This document shows positions 33,216 through 45,640 of a stretch of 64,000 nt of DNA, one piece after another. The position numbers and the translations under genes are program-made. Position 1 is the first letter of the stretch, and each line of letters begins with the position of its first letter. This DNA is from Ancistrus triradiatus (Eukaryota; Chordata; Actinopteri; Siluriformes; Loricariidae). Under the pieces are notes generated by a model, which was given only the letters and a program-made list of their open reading frames with translations, was not told the DNA's origin and searched no databases. The stretch is taken from positions 124,001 to 188,000 of the forward strand of contig JAJAGP010000556.1 of the NCBI GenBank assembly GCA_025084515.1. Reading direction: 5' to 3'.

Positions 33216-34824
33216 GAACAAAAGAGTACTACTTACAATAGGACGGGCACAGACTTATGAACACTATGTACAGCTTGGTCATACACACAAACACTTGCAT
33301 TTAAAAAAAGTCTCAAAACACAACCCAGGTCATTTAAAAGATGTGTGATAGAAAAACACACAATAGGGACTGAACCAAACAGAATAAATTGCGTGGTGGC
33401 AGTGTTACCAACAAACCCATTAACACTGGCCCGCCTGCTATTACAGATGCATTGCATTGCCACAGTGTTTCCAAGAAACCCGTGTGCTACCTGGAATATG
33501 ACTCTCATACTCAACATGTTGGATGCAAATGAAAAAAATCAACCAAGAAAGACCATATTGACCAACATATTCATGGCCAGGTGACTGGGTCGAGCATCAT
33601 CTAAACAGCAAGCGTTATGGGGTGCTCCTCTGGAAGTGTTGACCCCAGGATGCACTGAGGGAGCATAACAAGCCAGGGGCCAAGGCATTCATGTGGACGA
33701 ACAATGCTGACGTCTGTGTAGGCGTTAGTGTACCTGTGCAGCGTGTATTTTTTTTCCAGTCGCAACCAAGGAATTACAGGGAGTTTATTTGATGAATGGG
33801 GTTCAGCGATGCACCAAGCTCACCCTGACATACCATTAAACAAATTGAATGGCCCAGGCGCTTCAGAACATGATATTATGGGCACGTTTTTTATTGTGCG
33901 ACCTTTGCAGACAAACCATGATCGATTCTCTCAAATAACAGTGAAATAATGCATCTGGATTTGCCTAGATTAAAATCCAGGATGTCATGGAAGAAACTGG
34001 AAGTGTTAATATGAGGTTATTTATGATTCCTCGAATAACCATTAGCAGGTAGCTGTACTAAAATACAGTCAGAGAGCAAGAGCGAGAGAGAGAGACCACT
34101 GGTCAGCAGTCTATAGGGTGTAAATACAGTTGCGTTGTTTTCAAACTATTCATGCGTTCTTCTTAAGTACTTTGGAATCACACAAGCATCCCACTCAGGA
34201 TTTGTGCATAATAGTGAGCTCTCAGGCAAAGTGGGAGCCAGACAGGGATGAAGGAGACAACACAAGAGCCTTGAACTTCATACCAAACAGCAATTGTCTC
34301 CTTTAATTGTACCACTCCAGCGAGCTCAAGGGAGACGGAAACAGATTTTCAATTTGCTCTCAGTTTAAGGGGATCAGTTTCAATAAGCCAGCAGGCCTTG
34401 CCCACAGATCCCAGAAGAGATGCACACATCCCCGATACGCAGAGGTGATTATTCCTTTCTCAGCCGCTCCCTCTTTGCATTTATCCCAGCCTCTAGAAGC
34501 CGAGACTAGAAAACTCAAACATGGGAAGGGACAATGGGCTGCTCCAGTCGAATTAAGCCTCGCGTCTTAAAACTAGGCTTGAACTAATTTAGTCTGAGTG
34601 AGACTTAGGCTTGATGGAGTAAACGCTGCAAACAAAACTTTGTGTGAACTTAATGCGGGGACTTTACAATATCAGCCACTGTGCAATCTGATTGGTTGAG
34701 ATGCACTGTCATAAAAATAATGCAATTACTCCTTTTTTCATCTTCGCTTATTTCCACTTTATTTCAAACTAATGTGCGAAATCATATATAAACCTTTTGT
34801 AGCGGTCAGTGATGAGACAGGGAA

Positions 34825-35070
34825 GACGATTGTCATTGTTGCATAGCAACAGCGCCCTACTTTTTCCCAGATGGTATTGTCAGTATGAAATTCAGTGCTC
34901 CTTTGATTGCTGCAAAAAATACCATCATGCCTGCGATGATCTACGGAACTCGCCTTCTGCTGAATGTTATTTATGATAACACACTCCCTCTCTTGTTCTG
35001 TTGCTTAAATAGTGGCACATTGGATATCGCAGCATTTAGATCTAAAATAGAATAACCTTTCTATTTTTTT
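34825..35070 (+). repeat. Locally duplicated unit, copy 1
   Basis: GTTGCATAGCAACAGCGCCC, TACTTTTTCCCAGATGGTAT, ACCATCATGCCTGCGATGAT and TGCTTAAATAG occur again in order in 35140-35420, shifted by about 347 bp. Diverged, so the duplication is not recent. Confidence 0.65.
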
Positions 35071-35139
35071 TTATTATTACACCTTTTTTTCGTCCTCACA
35101 TGTTCCCCACGCTATCAACATTTCCTGCAATGTGCATGG

Positions 35140-35420
35140 ATTTAATTGTTACCATTGCACAGCAACAACTCAAATGTTATGGCCCTACTTTTTCCCGAAA
35201 GGTATTGTCAGTAAGAAAGCATGTTCAGTAAGAATTCAGGACTTTTCTTTGTTTTGTTGTAAAAAATACCATCATGGCTGCGATGGTCTATGGCACTCGT
35301 CTTGGGCTGAATGTTATTTCGTGATACCACACTCCCTCTCGCATTCTATTGCTTAAATAGCCTGATATTTCAGTGTATTGCAGCATATAGAACATCCTTT
35401 CTATTTTTGTTCATTATTTC
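35140..35420 (+). repeat. Locally duplicated unit, copy 2
   Basis: Second copy, with CTACTTTTTCCCGAAAGGTA, ACCATCATGGCTGCGATGGT, TATTGCTTAAATAG and ATCCTTTCTATTTTTGTTCA. The copy at 26285-26530 is more like this one (it shares AAGCATGTTCAGTA-type text), so the unit is a dispersed repeat present twice in tandem. Confidence 0.65.
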
Positions 35421-35924
35421 ACATTAACTGCAGACTAGCAAGTGCATTCATACAACGGTCGAGCGCTTCTCAGATTCAGGCAGCGCATTTCTGTAGCTAG
35501 TAACCATCCCTGCAGCCATCTTTGCCAGTGCCTTTGTTGTCTGATGCTATTCACAATTGCTGACTATATTATTCAATTTAAAAATGGTATGTGGTCAGTC
35601 AAGATGCCGGATTTAATGGCGTTTTACAATCAGTTGCCATGGGGTTTGTATAGCAAGTTGGATTGCCAAAGCCCTCCTTTGTCATCCATCAACTTCCTTG
35701 GCTATCTGGCAAGGAGATGTGAACTGTGGCGTGACACTGAAGTCACCCCAGAATGATTAGAATTACTGGAATTAGAAAGCTGCTGACTGAGAAAAGTGGC
35801 ACTTTTGAGCTGTAATTGCTGGTTAGCAAGAATCAGGGCATAATAGCTGCCTGTCGTCTATTTTACAGCAAACGCGGCACGAGTTATTTTCAATAACTTG
35901 GCGTACGCTTTCACAGCAACATTT

Positions 35925-36020
35925 ATTAATTCATTCATTTTCAGTCCTGCTTTAATCCAATTTAGAGTCGCCCGGCAAAACAGGGTACAACACAGGAACC
36001 AACCCTACACATGATTGTAG
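35925..36020 (+). repeat. Dispersed repeat fragment (CTTTAATCCAATTTAGAGT family)
   Basis: ATTCATTCATTTTCAGTCCT, CTTTAATCCAATTTAGAGTC and AACCAACCCTACAC. Compare 6335-6440 and 9240-9380. Confidence 0.5.
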
Positions 36021-37297
36021 TAGGAAAAGAGAGAAACCGTGTGTGGGGAACATTTAGTGGATGGCAACTGATAACTACCCTGGAAGAAAAATTGATGAAA
36101 AGGACAAAACCAAAAACGTGAATGACAAAATGAAAGCAGATTGTATTGTGAAATAAAAACTGTGTTCAAAAATACCTATAAATGATCAATTTGAAGAAAT
36201 TTAGCTGGATCTTCAGAAACATCTTTTTAAATAAATGATAAGGTGTTAATCAGACAATAAGCAGTAACACAAGGGCCTGGTTGTTGCAGATGCGTCAGGA
36301 ATGTTTAAAGCCTTCTTGAGTGATTATGTGCTGACGGTTTGCTTGTACTGCTTTTCCAATAAAGCCAGACTGCCATTTAACTGATTGTCAGATTTTTGGA
36401 CTTTATTATGATTTAAATTAGTTTCTGAATTTGGGCAAATACCAAAAATAATTATATGTACACTAGTAAAAAGTGTGCACACCCCTTGAGGATTGTCCTT
36501 TTTAATATAGCCATTTAACAGGTTTATAATATTAACCAAACAGTCTTCAAACTCCATAAACTAACATTAATAAGTCACACTGAAGAGCTCAAAGACTCTG
36601 ACCTGAAACTGTCATAAGGTGACACCATTCCAAGTTAGAAGTAGAGCTGAAACCAGCCTTTAAGGAAACCCCAAGGAAGAAGGAGCGTCCCTTATAATTA
36701 TTTAATCAATATTTTATAGGAAACTAAAAGTATGTTACTCCTATTATGATGGATCTTGGCCAGTTTAAATAGCATGGCAGCCAGGTGCAGCTCGTAATGA
36801 CTAATTACGAGAGCTAAGCCATGTGACCATGCAGGGGCTTCTGGGCAACGTAGTTCCTAGGGCTGCCTTCTCTGACTGCCTCTGCCGCCCTCTGGTGGTG
36901 CCTCCAGATCCCACCAGTGATGTGGATCAGGTTTCCATGGCCAAGCAGCACCATTTGCAGTGGCGTAAAGCACGACTATGGTATTGTGGAGCAGTGCAAA
37001 CACCAAAACTGAACCAGAAAAGTCAAGGCTCTTATAGCAGGCATCCACATATCACATATTTTGACTATAGAGTACATTACAGTGATCCTTTCAGTCTTAT
37101 GAAAACATGTTTATGTAGTTGTCTGGTCTCATACAAAAGAGGTTTTTTTTCCCATCTGAGTCCGATTCCTGACATTTTGCCTTCTTGTTGGAAGGATCTG
37201 TTTGCAAAGCTGCTTTGCAACAGTGTCTATTGCTGAAAGCACTATATAAAGGAAATTGAGCTATTAGTAAGGGGTAGACCAGTGGACCAGTGGACAA

Positions 37298-37428
37298 GAG
37301 TATTATGGAGTGACAAATCCAATTTAGAAATTTTTGGGTTCAGTCATTGACAATATGCTGCATATGGTCAATATGGCATTACTAAAACAACAAATCCAAT
37401 GGTGGCCTAAGACTTTTGAACAATACTG
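37298..37428 (+). mobile_element. CACTGTGCAAAAGTCTTAGGC-family MITE, 3' fragment
   Basis: GAGTGACAAATCCAATTTAG, CAGTCATTGACAATATGCTG, CAAATCCAATGGTGGCCTAA and GACTTTTGAACAATACTG followed by TA. It aligns with the right 130 bp of 9635-10107; the left part is absent. Confidence 0.7.
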
Positions 37429-38764
37429 TATGTTATGAAACAGGACTGGCCTGGAATTGGAAGAGGGGTGTTGGTGGTACAACCGTGATAGTGATGCTCC
37501 AGCACTGTGGGGCACATCACTGTGCTTTCCTGATCACCTGGCATTTGTGAAAAGGATTAAAAGAGTAACGCAGTGCCTGTATTAGTGCTCTAAATGCTGA
37601 CAGGCCTCGACTCGGTGGTTGCCGGTGAGTGTGATCTAATTTCCATAATGCATCTTTATTAGGTGCTCTTATTCACCATTACCAGGAGCAGCCTTTTAGG
37701 AAGGAATGCTTTCAGATTAGAAAGTGCAAGGTGTATTTCCAAACATTTGTATTCATTACTGTGCTAGGGTGGAAACGCGACCTTGAATTCTACTGCTACT
37801 TGTTTCCTTTGTGTCTCCTCGTCCCCGCGTTCATTAGGAAATCGCACGACAAAGATGCAACATAATCTCATTTAATTATCGAGCCGTAGTATGGGTGTGG
37901 ATGCGTCAGTTTGGAAAGCCAGCATGGGGAGACTGTGTGTGGGCTGATCAGGAGGCGAGGCGGTGTGTGTGCACGCCTGTTGTGTGCTTATAGAGATTCC
38001 TGGAACACTTTGGCCCAGTGACAAGGAGAGCTAACAGGAAAGAGAGATTGATTATTCCTCCTCTGGATTTCGGCCCCCTTTCTGCTTCTTGACTCTTTCC
38101 GCTTTGTCTTTTGTATCCTCTCTCGCTTTCCTTCACCTTTTGTCACCTTTTCTCCCTCTGCGTTTCTCCCTGCAGATCTGTGATTCATCTGCACTTAAAT
38201 AGTCCTGATGATCTGCCCACTCCCACCGCAAAGCAGATAATGTGTTTATATGCATATATTAAAGACTGGGATAGAACGGATATATTTCTGGCTATTTGCG
38301 ATACAATGCCAAAAGCATTTTAAGCACAACCCTTGCCCTGACTTCAGCCTACACTACGCCCAGCTGCAGTCTTGAACCAGAGGCAGGAAACGATCTATCC
38401 TCTGCGCCAGAGGAAAATAGAAATGCTGCTGCTTAAAGAAATATTGAGATGGAGATAAAGATGCGGCGAAATGGATGAAGAGTGATTCAGGAGCACGGCT
38501 GTTAGGAGAATGGTAAAGAAAATGATAGACGAGTGAGGGAGAGTGATGGGACTGTCTGTAATCTGAAATGAGCCATTACGGCAGCATATGGAATGCACCT
38601 GCCATGTGTCGTATGGCTTTGCACTTGTGCACAACTGCACAGCTAGGCAGAGAGTTAGAAAAACTAATGAGAGACTTGGGAAAAGTTGGGATTCATTATA
38701 AGGCCTGACAGATTGCGTCTTTTTGGGGGGCTTGCATTAGTAACAGGCGAATAGTTTATAAACT

Positions 38765-38910
38765 ATAAGGCCAGGAATATGTGGACACGTCTTTGTTATT
38801 TCACTAACTAATGAGTATAATGCTAATGGGTGCGCAAGTCTAAGCATGCACCCATGCAATACATCATTAAAACTGGTAGTAGAATGGGTTGTACGGAATG
38901 TAGCCTGACA
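38765..38910 (+). repeat. Fragment related to TIR element at 44150
   Basis: AAGGCCAGGAATATGTGGAC resembles a TIR start, and GTAGTAGAATGGGTTGTACG matches GGCAGTAGAATGGGTTGTAC at 44278. Truncated. Confidence 0.45.
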
Positions 38911-39849
38911 CCTTTACAAGGAGTTACAGCTGCCATGATGAAACACAAGTGCTGTAAAATGCAACTGCCCAGGTGCAGCAAGTCTGAGAACAGGAATGTA
39001 GAGACACACCAGTGCGTGTCAACCCAAAGCTATTTATTTACACAGTGCACTAATCCCATCTAGACACTACCTTTTTAATTAAAGACTCTTTAACAGTCTC
39101 ACTCTGTAGCCGGGAGGCTAACGTCCTCTGTGTTGTGCGGTGAGAGCTGAGCATTTACCGGTGGGCGAACCACCGAACTGAACTGCAGTTGGATTCTGGA
39201 GTTTACAAATCATACTGGCAGATGAATCTGAGTTTGGTGAATGAGAATTACCTTAAACATGGTACATGCTAGACACAGACCCAAGGAGCAGAGAGAGAAA
39301 GAGAGTATAAATAGGCATGGCCAGCAGGTTGCAAATGAGCAGCATGCTGTGGAAGCTGGGAAGCGTCAAACGAGAGCTATGCGGGATGATATGGCTAACA
39401 AGCATGCATCAATGTGACAACACCATACAACCAGTCTATACAGAGCCTGCCCCTTGTGGCAGAATGGAAGCCTCTCTGGTCACGTTCCAGACTCAAGTGG
39501 AAAGACCAACTGCATAATGATGATCATGGATTTGGTGCTTTCTCGACATTCGGTAGTCTGATCTTTTGAATCGTACTGTTTGACCGGTACTGTGGACATG
39601 CCTTATCATATTTTCACCCCAAGCCATGATGGGCTCTGTGTCTAAATATGTGGCTTGCGCCGGTGTCTACCTTTGTGTCATTTATTAGGGCTTTATCAAA
39701 TCACAACTGCAGTACATCATTATTCATATTAGCCCCAACGCGAGTTTTACCTTCATCATAATAAAACTTAATACAGTCCACTTAAAGAAATATTGCTTAA
39801 CCACCTTTCCTGTCCTCACTATCTGTCACGCCCTCTCATGGGTGCCTCC

Positions 39850-40110
39850 TAGCAAATGGAGGAATGAGGGATGGGGTTTGATTAGTCTTTCAGGAAGATA
39901 ATTACATCCGAAAAATAGTGGGGGAGATTTGAAGGAGGGAAGGGTCTGAATAAGAATGAAAGAGAGATGGATTGGAGGTGACACGAGAAGTGGCGAGAGA
40001 TGAAGGAAGGGAGAGAAAACAGCATGGAGGGGTGAGGGCATGGAGAGAAAATGAGTGAAAGGGTCATAAAGAGAGGGGAAATGGAAACAGGGAGGGAGAT
40101 AAATAGTGAA
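39850..40110 (+). repeat. Purine-rich (GA) tract
   Basis: About 250 bp with strong A/G excess on this strand, built from variable GGAGG, GAGAGA and GAAGG words with no fixed period. The minus-strand frame of 99 codons here (rich in Pro, Ser, Phe, Leu) is a by-product of the composition. Confidence 0.7.
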
Positions 40111-40874
40111 ATAGTTTGTGATCAAGCACCGGACAGAAAGGGGAATGTGATGGAGTCATTTGGGTGGAGTGTGGGAGATATTAACGTGGATTATCTGTAG
40201 AGTAACATGTTCAGTGTTTATGACTATAAAACATTTCCAAAGTTGAAACCGGTACCAGCATCCAGCACTAATGCAAGGAGTTGGTGAACTCAGTGGGAAA
40301 TTACTTCTAAATAGTTTGTCGACATACTGGTAATATCTAACTCTATAAGTAGATGTTCTACAAACCTCCAACCGTGACCCTAGGAAAAATTCTGCCTCTC
40401 TTTGCATTTTCCTCTCTGCCTGTGGAGAACAATACACCTGCGTCATGTTCTGGGCAGGTTAATTCTAGTTCTTTTTAATTACTGCCTTTACAGTCGATCT
40501 GGGGTTTCTGGGCAGGCAGCTATTTTAAAAGCTATTGCCTCATTCAGGAAGGTCAACTGCTGCAACGTATGCTTGACTGGGTTACATAAAGGTTTATTTA
40601 ACCGAGATCAGGATCAGAAAACAAGTCGAAGGTCAAAAACATGAACAATCCACTCATGGGCGTGAATTTAATTTCAGTATTTGGGGGGTGGGAAGACGAA
40701 TTCTGGAGGGGGATGCCAAAGGTGCTACCAAAAGTATATTAAATGTATATATGGTTCTACAGGTGTTAGTAATACCGATAATAATAGAGGTAGATGGCAT
40801 CTTAAATGTTTAGAATACTCTATAAATTAAAGAGGTGCAACTTTTGTTAGATAATCATAGCGGGGGCTCCACGG

Positions 40875-40985
40875 AAAAAGCTGCTCTATGCCCTACAATA
40901 CTCTCCCACACTCTGGAGTGCGTAATGTAGGGAGTCACATGGTGGGAGTTATGAGCGCTGGGAAATGTAGTGTTTAAAGCATGTT
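40875..40985 (-). repeat. Dispersed repeat (CACTACATTTCCCAGC family, reverse)
   Basis: CTCTCCCACACTCTGGAGTG, GTAATGTAGGGAGTCACATG, GTGGGAGTTATGAGCGCTGG and GAAATGTAGTG: the reverse of 9465-9600 and 29205-29300. Confidence 0.5.
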
Positions 40986-41909
40986 TAATGTCAGCTACAC
41001 TATGGTATATACAGGATGGGGAGTACCTATAGATATTTTTGTCTTAGGCTTGACAAATGAAGCATAGATGAAAACATAAATTTGATCTTTTTCCTATAAT
41101 ACTTGCTCACCTTTTCAACATTTTAGCGTCGTTGTAGGATCTTTGCTAAAGATATAGCAGTTTTATGAGCTGATGTTGCATCTACACAGATCTGGCAACC
41201 GGAGATGAAGGGTGAAAGCGCAGACATTAAAGATGTGCAGCGTGGATGATCCCAGATAGGCAACCATTTGAAAACACGCATGCACACATGACTGAACCTC
41301 ACTAATGACAATGTGGGGAAAGCAGTATACACAATATACAATATCTGACACCACACTGGAATTGTAATGGGCTTTTGATTACTGGTAATGAATAATTCCA
41401 TGATCAGCGAACGCCTATTTAATGGTTCCTATTAAGCATGCATGTTCCTGTGTTCATCCAAACGGATCAATGGATAAGCTTTTTCATGCTGACATGACTT
41501 TCGGTATGTTTTATCCTCAGACGGGGAGCATGGTGTCAACAAACCCCTGCTGCGTCTCCGCTGGGGGCTAATTTTAGACGAGGGTGTGCAAACAGACTTG
41601 CTACCATGAGTTGAGCCCACAAGCTGTATATGTCCACAGGTTGCCTTGGCAGTAAGTGCCTGGCCATTTGGAAAGGGCTCGAGATCGATGGCCCATGCTG
41701 TTCTCACTCAATGAACGTTAGCCTCCTTTTGTGAGCGAGAGCTGCTCACTCTCAGATATGTGGATTTCTTTGCTTGGTAAATCAGTCAAGGGAAGATATG
41801 AGTGCAGGACATGAGTTGACTAAAAGGATGTTGTTTCCTGGTGAGGTTATGGGTGTTCACAAAATTCAGCCACATTTTTCTTCCAAACAATTGTTCTATT
41901 AATAGAATA

Positions 41910-42731
41910 CAGGTAGTCCTCGGGTTACGACGCAGATCCGTCCCTAGGGGGCGTCGTAAACCGATTTTCGGTGTAAGTCGGAACACATGTACATACTTAT
42001 GTTCTTGAGTGGCTGTTAGAAACTTGAAGTGTCTGTTTGCATTGCTTTTGTACTGTTTTGTATGGTTTGACGTCTGACACAGGGTCTTTTTATTTTGACG
42101 GCCCCGGAGGTGAGGGTTGTTGCACTATGGACGGTCCAGTCTAGTAACAGAAGCATGGTCGCTAATTGTGCACGAGTTTACACTACTTTCGCCTGTTCTA
42201 ACCTGTTGTATCTACCGTTCAGAAAGCAATGACTGTAAGTATTACATGATTCTGAGATGTTTATGAAAATTTAATAGTCGGTTACTATCGCTGTGACTCT
42301 TTGTTTTCCGGTCAGACGTATTTGTGTTGCTGGTATTAAGTTTATAGAATGTATTTTGAGCCTTTTTTCTATGTCTTTTGTATTTGTAGTTTCACTCTGA
42401 TTTTGAGTCATTAAAGAACAAGCATGTTCATCATCCTGGCTCTTAAAAAGAGTTTGGCTGGCTGTTTAATCTATGTTAACGCTTCGGAAGTATAACACGT
42501 AGAGGGAGCAGTACATACTGTAAGCACTTATCCTATCCTAACACCTATCCTAACACAGTAATTATCACAAAAGGAGCCGCGTAACCGTGTATTCTTTCGT
42601 CGCGCACACCAAACACGAAGTTCGCGTTATGATGTTTACGACGCAAAACCACTTAAAGTCGAAAAAAGGCTTTATACAGTAAATGTTAGATGCGTCGTAA
42701 CTCGAGACCGTCGTAACCCGAGGACTACCTG
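41910..42731. mobile_element. 822-bp TA-flanked TIR DNA transposon, non-coding
   Basis: The left end CAGGTAGTCCTCGGGTTACG (41910) and the right end CGTAACCCGAGGACTACCTG (to 42731) are perfect inverted repeats over their first 20 bases. Both sides carry TA (41908-41909 and 42732-42733). Weaker inverted similarity continues inward (CGTCGTAAACC against GTTTACGACGC). TA duplication and end style suggest the Tc1/mariner/pogo superfamily. The interior has no open frame of note, so it is non-autonomous. Confidence 0.85.
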
Positions 42732-42770
42732 TATATCCATTTTAACATGGCTAGAATAGAGTCAAATAAA

Positions 42771-42840
42771 TATCCATGAGTGAATGTGAACCAGGTTATG
42801 CAGGCATAGGTTAGAGAGAATATACAGGTACATACAAAGA
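42771..42840 (+). repeat. Short dispersed repeat, copy 2
   Basis: GAGTGAATGTGAACCAGGTT and GGTTAGAGAGAATATACAGG. Match to 33148-33215. Confidence 0.45.
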
Positions 42841-43370
42841 AGTCAAATATGGTAATTAGAGATCAGTACAGTATTGTAGACTGTATTTCCTATTATAATT
42901 TATTATCATTTTTAAGACCTCGGCTGTTAAAGCTCATTTTCACAAAAGCTATTATATACTTTTAAGTTGAGTAACATTTTTATAAGTTTTCTTAGGAGAC
43001 CTGAAAAGAGGGAATCCTGTTCGTGACGCCAATTTTGCTGTAGTTTTGGATAAATTTTGCTGTACTTTAGGTAATTGTGGCGCAGGCTTTCTTGTTCTCT
43101 ATTTTATATAATTAATTTAATACACTATTGTTACCTTATTTGGTCATTTCCTTATACGTGTTGCCCTCATTTTCCATGAACATGCATGCCACAGGTCTTA
43201 AATGTAGCAGAAATACATTATGTGATATTAAAGTTTTCAGCAAATGTTGTGTTAACTACTTTTTCAATACTACAGTTGCAACAAACAATGGGATATTCCA
43301 TAAGTTTTGTACAAGTCGTGTATACCTTTGTGTTCACATATTAAACCTGCGTTTTGTGTGTGTTTGACAG

Positions 43371-43541
43371 AAAACAAGGACTATGACGCGTACTTATCCT
43401 ACACTAAGGTGGAACCGGAGCAGTGGAGCCAGGAGAGCAGAGAAGAGGAACGCTTTGCTCAGGAGATCCTTCCCGATGTTCTAGAGAAACATTATGGGTA
43501 TAAGCTCTTCATCCCAGATAGGGATTTGATCCCTACTGGAA
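43371..43541 (+). CDS. il1rapl1: il1rapl1 internal exon: start of TIR domain
   Basis: The exon begins the cytoplasmic Toll/IL-1 receptor (TIR) domain. After a Glu codon shared with the preceding exon it reads NKDYDAYLSYTKVEPEQW, which contains TIR box 1 (YDAYLSYTK). It continues EEERFAQEILPDVLEKHYGY, then KLFIPDRDLIPTG, the box 2 region with the RD..P pattern. The acceptor is GACAG (43366-43370) after a T/G-rich tract. The donor is GTAAGT at 43542. It leaves in phase 1: the final A plus CG of the last exon gives Thr, so the junction reads PTG-T-YIEDVA. In the IL1RAPL1 family the TIR domain recruits postsynaptic partners (for example a Rho GTPase regulator); that comes from the literature and is not visible here. 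Confidence 0.95.
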
Positions 43542-44149
43542 GTAAGTTCGCATTCATTTGTGTGCACTCACACTGTGTTTTTGTTAAGGCATGTGTGTGT
43601 GTATGTGTGTATTTTTTATACTGTATGTTCGCTTGTAAAATCTGTGGCCCTGTCTCCTGTCATCTTGTACTTGTGTCTTGAGTTCAATTTATTTTTATTC
43701 CATGAGTCATGCCGAGTGTGTGATGTGCATCAGCATCTGCTTGGGTCCCAAACCTCATTATAATTTTAAATCTAGAGGAAGGTATATAAACATGCACTTG
43801 GCAGAGCTCATTGCTGTAGGGTCTCATTAGAAGTTCGCCACTCTTGTACTCATGACACCTCTTGTATTCATTAATGCCAGTCAGCAACAGCCTTCAAAAT
43901 GCCTCCATGCATGCATGACAGTCTATAGCTGCTGTATGTATGAGACATTGAAAGCACTGCAATGCTGATTGATCCTTTGAGAAGATTTGCTGAGCTGCTA
44001 GAGGTAAAGGAGAAGTGTTTATCGGAGAACATGACTCATGTTTTACTCGATTACTCGTCATTTGCTTTCTCATTGTCACAGTTTGTGTTGTGCTGTTCTC
44101 TTAGAGGTTTGTTTTCCATGGATGGATAGTGCACACACAGGGCAAATAA

Positions 44150-44620
44150 AGCTCTATATACTAGATAGGCAAAGGTTTGTGGACACCCATTCTAATTACT
44201 GTGCTCTGCTCTTTCAGCAATGCTCATTTGTAACACGTTCGTAATATAAAGCGCACATTTCCGGATGACAAATAGTGGCAGTAGAATGGGTTGTACCGAT
44301 ACACCAGTGACTCTCAATTTGACACATTTCAGTTCTTCGACTTTCTGCCCTGCTGTCCTTAAACTTTCAGAACTTGACTGGCTTGCACAGAACCTTGATC
44401 TCAACTCCAGACTTAGACACCTTGGAAATGCAATGGGATGCCAAAAATGATGGCGTATTGTCTACCATCACAAGCTGGCCTCACAGTCATGTTCCAAAAT
44501 CTAGAGGAAAGCCCTCTCAGGAGAACAAAAGCTGTTGGGTGGGGGCAGACTCCACACTAATATCCATGCTTTGGATGTAATTTTTGGGTGTCCATAAACC
44601 TTTATCTACATGTCCCCAAC
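44150..44620 (+). mobile_element. TIR transposon fossil with Tc1-type transposase remnant
   Basis: The left end GGCAAAGGTTTGTGGACACC (44167) is inverted at the right as GGGTGTCCATAAACCTTTAT (44587). Between 44340 and 44560 decayed coding text survives, including GAACTTGACTGGCTTGCACA, CTAGAGGAAAGCCCTCTCAG, and CTCCACACTAATATCCATGC. These match the C-terminal part of a fish Tc1-like family as I recall it. The open frames across it are broken and carry no intact catalytic block. Confidence 0.65.
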
Positions 44621-44864
44621 TTAATGTCATTCTAAAACTGTGAATCAATATTATTCTTTTGGACAATCTTTGTTCCAAAATTCAATCATTTTGCTTTATA
44701 CAGTAAATTGCAACTAGTTTGTGGACACTGTCACCACAGCTATATTCCAAAAACCAAAAGGAAGCAGAATCCAGTCCTCCACTCAAAGCCTAGGAAGGCT
44801 TATCTGTGGAATTTTAGATATGATCTGTGTTGATCAAATCCACCATTGAACTGCTCATACAAAG

Positions 44865-45010
44865 AACCAAAATATAAACACGCACAACAGAATATAAGCC
44901 TAAATAAACATACCTTGCTGGCTGCACACAACCAAGAGGGAATAAGCCCATTTCAAGAAACACTAATTTCCTCAACAGGCAATGCAGTATCACCTTTTAA
45001 ACCTTTAAAC
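44865..45010 (+). repeat. Unnamed dispersed repeat, copy 2
   Basis: TGCTGGCTGCACACAACCAA, GAGGGAATAAGCCCA, AACAGGCAATGCAGTATCAC and CTTTTAAACC: same order and orientation as 30955-31110. Confidence 0.6.
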
Positions 45011-45364
45011 TTTTCCATTTCTTGTCTCTTCTTGGCAGAGAAAATTGCGATGCCTAGGTACAAGTGTCATGATGTTGACAGTAGGTTAGGTGGGTTGCTG
45101 AAGTGTCTTAGATGATGCCGTGGCTGATTTTCCCTTTTTATAGCTTTCTACTGTTCTTATGGATGCCAGAATCTCATGCTGACCTTCTGACTGGGAACTG
45201 TGTGTTCCTAACATTGCTAACTACCAATTCTCTCCAAGCTGTTCTTTTGACACCTGTTCCTGCTCTCACACCTGTACTCCCATAATACAGATCAGAGAAG
45301 TGACCTTGTCATCGAGGTTGTAGGATTGGATGTTTGTACAGCTGCACCGAGATATTGTTCTATT

Positions 45365-45425
45365 GTAAAAAAAAAAAAAAAAGAAAAAAAAAAATCCTTT
45401 GTACAAATAAATTGGACTTGACTTG
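45365..45425 (+). repeat. Poly-A tract with retroelement-like tail
   Basis: Two A-runs split by a G are followed by CCTTTGTACAAATAAATTGG and ACTTGACTTGAC, a short repeat of ACTTG. A poly-A/AATAAA/short-repeat end is typical of a retrotransposed sequence, but no coding part is visible upstream. Confidence 0.35.
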
Positions 45426-45640
45426 ACAAGAGCATTAGTAAGGTCAGGCACTGTCTCCAAACACCTGCACACAGTTGGCATTAGGAAGATGCAGAGGGCA
45501 GAGCTCTGTGCATGTCTTGGCAAGTTCCCATGTCAAACCATTTCAGTAAGCACCTTGCTTTGCACATGGATGAAACGGGAATGGTTCTTCCTTAGACTGC
45601 TGCCAGCTGGAAGCGTGTAAATCCCAAGAATATCACTAGT
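45425..45640 (-). pseudogene. Tc1-type transposase remnant (minus strand)
   Basis: On the minus strand the peptide TVPDLTNALV (about 45422-45450) matches a conserved C-terminal piece of Tc1-like transposases. The + strand text AGCATTAGTAAGGTCAGGCA and AGCACCTTGCTTTGCACATG is the usual reverse of that family. It is fragmentary, with stops and indels. Confidence 0.55.

Larger units (their letters stand above)
32853..43370 (+). other. il1rapl1 intron between transmembrane and first TIR exons
   Basis: Opens with GTAAGA and closes with GACAG. It contains a locally duplicated unit (34825-35070 and 35140-35420), repeat fragments (33148-33215, 35925-36020, 37298-37428, 38765-38910, 40875-40985, 42771-42840), a polypurine tract (39850-40110) and an 822-bp TIR transposon (41910-42731). 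The stretches 33220-34800, 36030-37290 and 37440-38760 show nothing I recognise. Confidence 0.8.

Noticed and set aside
39826..40125. 99-codon Pro/Ser/Phe-rich minus-strand frame
   Set aside because: It is a by-product of the purine-rich strand.
45266..45523. 85-codon minus-strand frame with VPDLTNALV
   Set aside because: It is only a fragment of a decayed transposase joined to a poly-T tract.
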